Below, piece after piece: positions 17,458 to 24,891 of a stretch of DNA of 26,217 bases; the first letter of the stretch is position 1; every line of letters starts with the position of its first letter. Under the pieces are notes generated by a model. That model had not been told where the DNA came from, made no database searches, and was given only the letters and a program-made list of their open reading frames with translations. The stretch covers positions 104,726 through 130,942 of the forward strand of contig DGBP01000020.1 of the NCBI GenBank assembly GCA_002384855.1, written 5' to 3'. The DNA comes from Nocardioidaceae bacterium UBA4001 (GTDB taxonomy: Bacteria > Actinomycetota > Actinomycetes > Propionibacteriales > Nocardioidaceae). The position numbers were made by a program, and so were the translations under genes.

Positions 17458-18525
17458 TCAGACCCGTTCGAGCGCCACGTGGGGCTCGGGGGGCAGCACC
17501 ACGACGACGGCGTCGCCCACGTGCACGAGACCGCTGCGCTCGACGACGCCCATGATGCCGGTGCGCCGCTGGACCTGCCCGTCCTCGCCGACCGTGACGG
17601 AGAGCTTCAGGAGGCCGTCGCGGAAGCTGTCGATCTGCCAGCAGGGGTTGCGCAGGCCGGTGACCCGCACCACCGCCTCGGGACCGATCCGCAGGACGGT
17701 GTCCCGCGGCAGGTGGACGAGGTCGATGCCCTCGGTGAGGACGTTCTCCCCGAGGTCGCCGCCCTCGACCTCGTAGCCGTGCTCGCGCACGAGGTCGAAG
17801 AACTCTCGTGGCATCAGGTGAACCTGGCGCAGGTTCGGCCCGCCGGGGTTGCGCCGGACGTGGGAACGGTGCTGCACCGTCGTGCCGGCGTGCGCGTCGC
17901 CCTCGACGCCGTACCCCTCGACGAGCTCGATCCGCTGCTGCGGCACCTTGCTGAACCGGTGCTCGCCGTCCACCGCGAGGCCCACGACCCTGCCCGCGGC
18001 AGGGTCCGCGACGACGTCGGCGGGGCTCGAGGTCTCCAGGCGCTTCTCCAGCAGCCGCTCTCGCCGCCGACCGTCGGGCATCGGTTCGGTGCGGCCGGTG
18101 TCGGCGAAACCGTGCCGGTCGTAGAGGCGCACTGCAGCTGGGTTGTCCTCCGCGACCGCGAGCCGGAGCACCGGGGCACCTGCCGAGGCAGCCCACCGCT
18201 CCACCCGCTCGACCAGCGCGTCGGCGACGCCGGTGCCTCGGGCCGACGGAGCGACCCACATCGAGATCAGCTCTGCTCCGCTGCCGTCCTCGTCCGGCGC
18301 GCCGGTCGCCATTCCGACGGGGGTGCCGTCCCGCAGCGCGACCACGTTGTGCGAGCCGGGCAGCCCCAGGCGCGACCGCCAGCGGTCCTCCCGGTCGCCC
18401 TCGCCCTGCCAGTCCGCGAGCACCGAGCCGAAGGCGTACGGCGCCTCGGCGAGCGCCGCCAGCCGCAGCTCCCGCCACACCCGCCAGTCGTCCGGTCCGA
18501 CCTCGCGCAGGTCCACCGCGTCCAC
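17458..18525 (-). CDS. GNAT acetyltransferase fused to a MOSC domain
   Basis: The 355-residue protein joins two enzymes in one frame. Residues 1-163 are a GNAT N-acetyltransferase: LISMWVAPSARGTGVADALV holds the acetyl-CoA loop RGTGVA, and LAVAEDNPAAVRLYDRHGF is the usual fourth motif. Residues 179-355 are a complete MOSC domain (VVGLAVDGEHRFSK, GVEGDAHAG, LGENVLTEGIDL, GLRNPCWQID with Cys295), the fold of MOCS/YiiM-type sulfur-transfer or molybdenum-cofactor proteins. The linker carries a DNA inverted repeat (17991-18009). A GTG at Val181 could start a separate MOSC protein. The GTG at 18525 lies two bases after the thioesterase stop, so translation is probably coupled. Confidence 0.85.
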   Translation of the reverse strand: MDAVDLREVGPDDWRVWRELRLAALAEAPYAFGSVLADWQGEGDREDRWRSRLGLPGSHNVVALRDGTPVGMATGAPDEDGSGAELISMWVAPSARGTGVADALVERVERWAASAGAPVLRLAVAEDNPAAVRLYDRHGFADTGRTEPMPDGRRRERLLEKRLETSSPADVVADPAAGRVVGLAVDGEHRFSKVPQQRIELVEGYGVEGDAHAGTTVQHRSHVRRNPGGPNLRQVHLMPREFFDLVREHGYEVEGGDLGENVLTEGIDLVHLPRDTVLRIGPEAVVRVTGLRNPCWQIDSFRDGLLKLSVTVGEDGQVQRRTGIMGVVERSGLVHVGDAVVVVLPPEPHVALERV

Positions 18526-18527
18526 GG

Positions 18528-18938
18528 TCAGCCCGCCCCGGTCTCGAGCGCGCCCGTGAGCAGGTCGCGCTCCACGTCGGTGAGCCGGCGTGCGGCCTGC
18601 GTCGCGAGGTCGAAGCTCACGAGCACCGCGTCGGCACGTGACAGCACGGTGTCGCCGTCCTTGATCTCGGCGGACATGTCGAACGACGAGCGGCCGACGC
18701 GGCTGATCCACGACTCCACCGCGTAGGGCTGGGTCCGGAACAGGATCGGGCGCCGGTAGTCGACGTCGATCCTGGCCAGCACGATCGAGAACCTGCCGTC
18801 GCCCTCCTCTCGTCCGAGGGAGCTCATGAGGGCGAGGCGCGCCTCCTGGTAGTACTCGAAGTACTTCACGTTGTTGACGTGGCCGTAGACGTCGACGTCG
18901 GAGAAGCGCACCCGGCAGGAGTACACGTGACGGCTCAT
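18528..18938 (-). CDS. Acyl-CoA thioesterase, hot-dog fold (YbgC/4HBT type)
   Basis: This is a 136-residue hot-dog protein that hydrolyses acyl-CoA thioesters. The motif RFSDVDVYGHVNNVKYFEYYQEAR (11-34) carries the catalytic Asp16 and the helix start typical of the 4-hydroxybenzoyl-CoA thioesterase family. It overlaps the preceding thioesterase gene by 4 bases (ATGA), so the two are translationally coupled and may form a heteromer. M. tuberculosis has a related gene (Rv2475c) in the same block. The chain length of the substrate is not known. Confidence 0.9.
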   Translation of the reverse strand: MSRHVYSCRVRFSDVDVYGHVNNVKYFEYYQEARLALMSSLGREEGDGRFSIVLARIDVDYRRPILFRTQPYAVESWISRVGRSSFDMSAEIKDGDTVLSRADAVLVSFDLATQAARRLTDVERDLLTGALETGAG

Positions 18939-19375
18939 GCGCGGCCCCCGGTCGTCGCGGGCTCGAGGAACCGCTCGAGCACCTCCCGCTCCTCCGGCCT
19001 CAGCCGCCGCGGGCGTTCGCTGGAGAAGACGTACGGCGTCAGCAGCGAGGTCGCACGGACGTAGACCTTGCGGGACCCGTCCGGCAGCACGTCGAGGATC
19101 TCGTAGGCCATCGTGAACGACGCCCCCCGCACCTGGGTGATCCAGGTCTCGATCCTCACCGGCTCGAACCGGAAGACCAGGGGCGCCGCGAACTCCACCT
19201 CGTGGCGGACCACGACGACGCCCTCCGCAAGCTCCTCACCCCCCGAGACCGGGGCGTGCACGGCGAACATGTCGACGCGCGCCTCCTGGAGGTAGTCCAC
19301 GTACGTCACGTTGTTCACGTGCCCGAGGGAGTCCATGTCGGCCCAGCGGAGGGGGCAGTCGTAGACGTGGCGCAC
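18935..19375 (-). CDS. Acyl-CoA thioesterase, hot-dog fold, second copy
   Basis: This is a 146-residue paralogue of the next gene, with RWADMDSLGHVNNVTYVDYLQEAR (10-33) and catalytic Asp15. It also has VEFAAPLVFRFEPVRIETWITQVRGASFTM, which matches the corresponding strand pair of its neighbour (RRPILFRTQPYAVESWISRVGRSSFDM). The GTG at 19375 is preceded by AGGA at 8 bases. The frame is open 450 bases further upstream, but this covers the tandem repeat and the thiolase antisense strand. It is the first gene of the unit thioesterase-thioesterase-GNAT/MOSC. Confidence 0.88.
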   Translation of the reverse strand: MRHVYDCPLRWADMDSLGHVNNVTYVDYLQEARVDMFAVHAPVSGGEELAEGVVVVRHEVEFAAPLVFRFEPVRIETWITQVRGASFTMAYEILDVLPDGSRKVYVRATSLLTPYVFSSERPRRLRPEEREVLERFLEPATTGGRA

Positions 19376-19418
19376 GGCGTCGATCCTGCCAGAGACCGGT
19401 CTCGCCTCGGTCCGGGTG

Positions 19419-19499
19419 TCCGTCGTACGGCGTCCGGGAGTCCGTCGTACGGCGTCCGGGAGTCCGTCGTACGGCGTCCGCGCGGCCGTCTTACGGCCG
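19419..19499. repeat. 22-bp direct tandem repeat upstream of the thioesterase and thiolase genes
   Basis: Units start at 19419, 19441 and 19463, with a degraded fourth copy from 19485. Each begins TCCGTCGTACGGCGTCCG; the first two are identical over all 22 bases. Each unit holds the small inverted repeat CCGT-CGT-ACGG. The array lies in the 247-bp divergent gap, 44 bases upstream of the thioesterase start. The rest of the gap shows a TAGGCT box at 19547 and little else. Confidence 0.9.
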
Positions 19500-19622
19500 G
19501 CGCCGCGTGTGGCGCTGACCACATGTCCCGCGCACGCGATCCGTCCTAGGCTGTCCGGATGCCGCACCCCGCGCCCGCGGCGGCCGGCCTCCTGTGCACT
19601 CGACCAGATCGGAGTCACCTCC

Positions 19623-20840
19623 ATGCCCGAGGCAGTGATCGTTTCCGCCACACGCTCCCCCATCGGACGCGCCAACAAGGGTTCGCTCAAGGACATGCGT
19701 CCCGACGACCTGACGGCCCAGATGGTGCGTGCGGCCCTCGAGAAGGTCCCCGCGCTCGACCCGAAGGACATCGACGACCTGTACCTCGGCTGCGGCCTGC
19801 CCGGCGGTGAGAGCGGCTTCAACATGGGCCGGATCGTGGCCGTGGAACTCGGCTACGACCACCTGCCCGGAGCGACGATCACGCGCTACTGCTCCTCCAG
19901 CGTGCAGACGACCCGGATGGCGATGCACGCGATCAAGGCCGGGGAGGGCGACGTGTTCATCTCCGCGGGCGTCGAGACGGTCTCCCGCTTCCGCAAGGGC
20001 ACCTCGGACCACCTGCCCGACACCGAGAACCCTCTCTTCGACGAGGCCAAGGCCCGCACTGCCGCGATGGCCGAGGGTGGCCAGGACTGGCACGACCCGC
20101 GTGAGGACGGCAAGGTCCCCGACGCGTACATCGCCATGGGGCAGACGGCCGAGAACGTCGCGAACCTTCGTGGTCTGACCCGCCAGGAGCTCGACGAGTT
20201 CGGCGTCCGCAGCCAGAACCTCGCGGAGAAAGCCATCGCCGACGGCTTCTGGGCGCGGGAGATCACGCCCGTCACGCTCCCCGACGGCACCGTCGTGAAC
20301 CAGGACGACGGCCCCCGGGCAGGCGTGACGCTGGATGCCGTCTCCGGCCTGAAGCCGGTGTTCCGCCCCGACGGCGTCGTGACCGCCGGCAACTGCACCG
20401 CGCTCAACGACGGTGCGGCCGCCCTGGTGGTCATGTCCGACACGAAGGCCAAGGAGCTCGGCCTCACCCCGCTGGCCCGCGTGGTCTCCACCGGCGTCTC
20501 GGCGCTCTCCCCCGAGATCATGGGCCTCGGCCCGGTCGAGTCGACCCGGCAGGCTCTCGCCCGGGCGAACATGACCATCGACGACATCGACCTCGTCGAG
20601 ATCAACGAGGCGTTCGCCGCGCAGGTGGTGCCGTCGTACCAGGACCTCGGCATCGACCTCGACAAGCTCAACGTCAACGGTGGCGCGATCGCCGTGGGCC
20701 ACCCGTTCGGCATGACCGGGGCGCGGCTGCAGGCGACGATGATCAACTCGCTGCAGACCCACGACAAGCAGACCGGCCTGATCACGATGTGCGTCGGCGG
20801 TGGCCAGGGCATGGCGCTCGTCCTCGAGCGGATGAGCTGA
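19623..20840 (+). CDS. Thiolase (acetyl-CoA C-acyltransferase type)
   Basis: This 405-residue enzyme cleaves 3-ketoacyl-CoA with CoA, or runs the reverse condensation, in fatty-acid degradation. The catalytic residues are Cys90 (TRYCSSSVQTT), His360 (GAIAVGHPFGMTGAR) and Cys390 (TMCVGGGQGMA). VEINEAFAAQVV is the family motif containing the conserved Asn-Glu. The ATG at 19623 has GGAG 8 bases upstream. An open frame from 19416 covers the repeats and is not coding. It stands alone on its strand, with a terminator after it. The divergent thioesterases may be linked by acyl-CoA metabolism. Confidence 0.95.
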   Translation: MPEAVIVSATRSPIGRANKGSLKDMRPDDLTAQMVRAALEKVPALDPKDIDDLYLGCGLPGGESGFNMGRIVAVELGYDHLPGATITRYCSSSVQTTRMAMHAIKAGEGDVFISAGVETVSRFRKGTSDHLPDTENPLFDEAKARTAAMAEGGQDWHDPREDGKVPDAYIAMGQTAENVANLRGLTRQELDEFGVRSQNLAEKAIADGFWAREITPVTLPDGTVVNQDDGPRAGVTLDAVSGLKPVFRPDGVVTAGNCTALNDGAAALVVMSDTKAKELGLTPLARVVSTGVSALSPEIMGLGPVESTRQALARANMTIDDIDLVEINEAFAAQVVPSYQDLGIDLDKLNVNGGAIAVGHPFGMTGARLQATMINSLQTHDKQTGLITMCVGGGQGMALVLERMS

Positions 20841-20863
20841 CCTCTCGTCGTACGACGACCGCG

Positions 20864-20889
20864 GGACCCCTGGCCACGGCCGGGGGTCC
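20864..20889. terminator. Convergent hairpin between thiolase and GNAT genes
   Basis: GGACCCCTGGCC (20864-20875) pairs with GGCCGGGGGTCC (20878-20889) with one mismatch and a 2-base loop. It lies 24 bases after the thiolase stop and 8 bases from the facing GNAT stop. Confidence 0.7.
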
Positions 20890-20896
20890 TGTCGTG

Positions 20897-21424
20897 TCAG
20901 GCGAGGTCGATCCAGTAGCGCCGCTTCGGCGCTCCGCCCGCCACCGGCACGACGTTCTCCAGGCGGCCGCCGCAGCGCTCGATCACGGTCGCGGACCCGG
21001 TGTTGTCGTCGTCGCAGGTGACGAGGGCACGCGGAACACCCAGCGGCCGAAGCACCTCCAGCGACCGGCGGAGGATCTCCGTGGCGTGACCGCGCCGGCG
21101 GAACGCGGGACGGACGCCGTACCCGATGTGACCGCCGACCTGCCGGAGGTGGTCGTTGAGCTCGTGCCGGATCGACGAGCGCCCGACCAGCTCGCCGGCG
21201 ACCTCGGCGACCAGGAAGGTGGCGGGCACGTAGCCCTCGGGGAGGCCGATCCCGTGGCGGTAGCCCTCGTGACGCCGAACGTGCTCCTCCCACGGCTCGC
21301 CCTCCCGCAGGTCGAGCAGGAACTCGAAGCCGTCTGCGGCCAGCTCCTCGTGCGCGCACAGCGCCTGCTCCCGGTCGGCGTCGGTCAACGGTCGCAGCCG
21401 CAGCGCACTCTCGCGCGGGTCCAC
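20897..21424 (-). CDS. GNAT family N-acetyltransferase
   Basis: This 175-residue acetyltransferase has the order typical of the RimJ/RimL-like group. ALRLRPLTDADRE starts the fold, followed by TFLVAEVAGELVGRSSIRHELND. IGYGVRPAFRRRGHATEILRRSLE carries the acetyl-CoA loop RRRGHA, and VTCDDDNTGSATVIERCGGRLENV is the fourth motif. The substrate is unknown. The GTG at 21424 is preceded by GGAGGAG at 7 bases, a very good SD. It is monocistronic and divergent from marR. Confidence 0.92.
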   Translation of the reverse strand: MDPRESALRLRPLTDADREQALCAHEELAADGFEFLLDLREGEPWEEHVRRHEGYRHGIGLPEGYVPATFLVAEVAGELVGRSSIRHELNDHLRQVGGHIGYGVRPAFRRRGHATEILRRSLEVLRPLGVPRALVTCDDDNTGSATVIERCGGRLENVVPVAGGAPKRRYWIDLA

Positions 21425-21533
21425 CTCGGGCTCCTCCCTGCTTTCTCCCTGTCTTCCCGGTGGACGACGGGCGGCCCATCATCCCCGGTCGCCCGGCAGG
21501 CGCGACACTGGCTTCCGGGAAGCGGGCATTATT

Positions 21534-21563
21534 GTTGAATGTTCAACTTGGATCCGCTAGACT
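21534..21563 (+). promoter_or_regulatory. marR promoter with overlapping palindromic operator
   Basis: GTTGAATGTTCAAC (21534-21547) is a perfect palindrome (6+2+6) of the kind bound by MarR proteins. TTGAAT within it (21535-21540) serves as -35 box, followed after 17 bp by TAGACT (21558-21563) as -10 box. The start codon at 21570 lies 6 bases later, so the regulator likely represses itself and has a leaderless mRNA. Confidence 0.7.
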
Positions 21564-21569
21564 TCCGTC

Positions 21570-22073
21570 ATGACAGCGAAGGCCACCGACGAGGCCACCG
21601 GGACGCGGTGGCTCACCCAGGACCAGCAGCGCTCGTGGCGCTCCTACCTGGTCGGCACCACTCTCCTCATGGACCGGCTCGACCGCGAGCTCCGCGAGCA
21701 CCACGACCTCTCCATGCCGGAGTACGAGATCCTCGTCCGCCTCTCGGAGGCACCGTCGCGGCGGATGCGGATGGCCGAGCTGGCGGACGCGATCAGCCAC
21801 TCGCGCAGCCGTGTGACGCACACCGTTGCCCGGCTCGAGCGCGACGGCCTCGTAGAGCGGCTGACCTGCGCCTCCGACGGTCGGGGGGTCGAGGCGGCCC
21901 TGACCGACGCCGGCTACGACCGGCTCGTGGCCGCGGCACCGACCCACGTGGAGGGGGTACGCCGCTTCCTGGTCGACCTCGCCGCCGACGACGACTTCGC
22001 CGCGGTCGGCCGGGTCTTCGACGCCGTGGCCGACGTGCTGATCGCGACCAACCCGGCCGCCGACCTGCGCTGA
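21570..22073 (+). CDS. MarR family transcriptional regulator
   Basis: This is a 167-residue winged helix-turn-helix regulator that dimerises through its terminal helices. The DNA-binding region is about 65-115: MRMAELADAISHSRSRVTHTVARLERDGLVERLTCASDGRGVEAALTDAG, with recognition helix SRSRVTHTVARLE and the wing CASDGRGV. The N-terminal helix carries SWRSYLVGTTLLMDRLDRELREHHDLSMPEYEIL. No cysteine-based redox switch is obvious apart from one Cys in the wing. The ATG at 21570 has no SD and directly follows the promoter. The ligand and other targets are unknown. The partly matching palindrome at 11013 is one candidate. Confidence 0.93.
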   Translation: MTAKATDEATGTRWLTQDQQRSWRSYLVGTTLLMDRLDRELREHHDLSMPEYEILVRLSEAPSRRMRMAELADAISHSRSRVTHTVARLERDGLVERLTCASDGRGVEAALTDAGYDRLVAAAPTHVEGVRRFLVDLAADDDFAAVGRVFDAVADVLIATNPAADLR

Positions 22074-22121
22074 CCGTCCCACCCTGACGCCGGCCTCGGA
22101 ATACGGTGTGCCGGAGCGGGG

Positions 22122-22127
22122 TACTTT
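22122..22127 (+). promoter_or_regulatory. Putative -10 box of the 44-residue protein gene
   Basis: TACTTT ends 6 bases before the ATG at 22134, and there is no SD between. No clear -35 box is seen. This resembles the leaderless arrangement of marR. Confidence 0.35.
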
Positions 22128-22133
22128 GACGGC

Positions 22134-22268
22134 ATGGGAATCATGAGCAAAGTCGTCAAGCTGGGCATCGCGAAGAAGATCTACGACGAGGCCCGCAAGC
22201 CGCACAACCAGCAGAAGGCCCGTGAGGCCTACGCGAAGTTCCAGGCGAGCCGCAAGAACAAGCGCTGA
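22134..22268 (+). CDS. 44-residue basic protein of unknown function
   Basis: The ORF reads MGIMSKVVKLGIAKKIYDEA, then a basic Lys/Arg/Gln-rich helix region ending FQASRKNKR. It has 13 Lys or Arg residues in 44 and would form one amphipathic helix followed by a charged tail. I do not recognise a family. The case for a real gene is its GC-rich third codon positions, a -10 box at the right distance, a clean stop, and a 13-bp terminator stem 17 bases downstream. It lies 60 bp after marR on the same strand. It could bind nucleic acid or the membrane, but nothing shows which. Confidence 0.65.
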   Translation: MGIMSKVVKLGIAKKIYDEARKPHNQQKAREAYAKFQASRKNKR

Positions 22269-22285
22269 GCCTGGCCCCAAGACAC

Positions 22286-22320
22286 ACGAGGGCCCCCGCC
22301 AGTCCGCCGGGGGCCCTCGT
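22286..22320. terminator. Terminator after the small-protein gene, shared with ettA
   Basis: ACGAGGGCCCCCG (22286-22298) pairs perfectly with CGGGGGCCCTCGT (22308-22320). It lies between the convergent stop codons of the small gene and ettA. Confidence 0.8.
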
Positions 22321-22333
22321 CACGGCACGACGC

Positions 22334-24016
<1,683 letters not shown>

Positions 24017-24090
24017 AGTCCGACCAGCCTACGGCCCGTGGCCCCACCCGCTCCAATCGGCCGCCGAGGGCCCCACCCCGCGGTGGCCCC

Positions 24091-24594
24091 TCAGGCAGCC
24101 GGCTCGTCCCGCCGCTCCAGCCCTTCGCCGGCCGGCGGATGGATCGGGTTGCCCCAGCTGTCGAGCTGGGTGTTGACGTCCGCGTCCTGGTGGATGATCT
24201 CGGTCAGCTCGTCCTGCATGTCCGACTCGTTGCGCTCCTGCTTCTGGGAGCGGGTGAACGTGCTCGTCCCGCGGCAGAGGTCGTGGCCCACGAAGCTCGC
24301 CTCCACGACCAGGGTGCTCGAGATCTGACCGTCCTCACGCTCCCAGGCGTCGCTGCGCAGCCGACCATGGACGATCACCGCGTCGCCCTTCTTCACCGAC
24401 CCGGCCACGTTGTCGGCGAGGGCCCTCCACGCCGAGACGGAGTACCAGGTCGTCGCGCCGTCCATCCACTCCCCCTTGCGCTTGATCCTCGGCGTCGAGG
24501 CCACCCGGAGGTTGGCCACGTTGACTCCGTTGACCGTGCGGTGCGTGACGTCGCTGCCGACCCAGCCGTGGAAGGTGACGTAGGTGTCGCCCAT
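24091..24594 (-). CDS. ssb: Single-stranded DNA-binding protein, second (SsbB-like) paralogue
   Basis: This 167-residue protein starts with an OB-fold (about 1-110): MGDTYVTFHGWVGSDVTHRTVNGVNVANLRVASTPR, WYSVSAWRALADNVAGSVKKGDAVIVHGRLRSDAWE. The tail is Glu- and Gln-rich and ends ERRDEPAA, so it lacks the acidic DDDIPF-like tip used by the main SSB to recruit partner proteins. It therefore looks like the secondary SSB of actinobacteria (SsbB-type, M. tuberculosis Rv2478c). The ATG at 24594 has GAGGAG 7 bases upstream. ATG 24609 is an alternative. A weak, interrupted hairpin lies after the stop toward ettA (24066-24091). Confidence 0.9.
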   Translation of the reverse strand: MGDTYVTFHGWVGSDVTHRTVNGVNVANLRVASTPRIKRKGEWMDGATTWYSVSAWRALADNVAGSVKKGDAVIVHGRLRSDAWEREDGQISSTLVVEASFVGHDLCRGTSTFTRSQKQERNESDMQDELTEIIHQDADVNTQLDSWGNPIHPPAGEGLERRDEPAA

Positions 24595-24765
24595 GTCGCT
24601 GCTCCTCATGTCGAGTTTCCTGTGCTTCTCGACGCAAGGCTGCCCGGGTGCACCGTCGTACCGCGCGGGCCGGCCGGGAACCTGTGGACGCGAGCGCCTC
24701 GGCGGCGGTCTGTGGGCGGCTCCTGGCACGGGCGGCGCCGGCGGGTCCGGTCGGCCAGCACGACA

Positions 24766-24852
24766 GGGCCGCAACCATCCGTGCGGACCGTTGCGGCCCC
24801 AGAAACAGCTGAAACCGGGGCCGCAACCATCCGCACGGACGACTACGGCCCC
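24766..24852. repeat. Compound inverted and direct repeat between the GTPase gene and ssb
   Basis: GTTGCGGCCC at 24790-24799 can pair perfectly with GGGCCGCAAC at 24766-24775. With one more base it can pair instead with GGGGCCGCAAC at 24817-24827. The 16 bases GGGCCGCAACCATCCG occur at 24766 and again at 24818. A further arm TACGGCCCC (24844-24852) can also compete. It begins 39 bases beyond the GTPase stop and fills part of the 297-bp gap to ssb; I see no gene in that gap. Confidence 0.8.
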
Positions 24853-24891
24853 GCGGTCACGTCCAGGGCAGGTCCAGCTTGCCCGGCCGGG

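Noticed and set aside
16346..18478. 710-codon minus-strand frame
   Set aside because: Crosses glbO, the hemerythrin-like gene and the GNAT-MOSC gene in the wrong frame; Arg/Gly-rich with no family pattern.
19559..19810. Leaderless upstream ORF before thiolase (ATG at 19559)
   Set aside because: It follows a TAGGCT box, but the frame runs far into thiolase out of frame with no stop nearby and unlikely composition.
19491..21482. 663-codon minus-strand frame
   Set aside because: Antisense of thiolase and out of frame with the GNAT gene.
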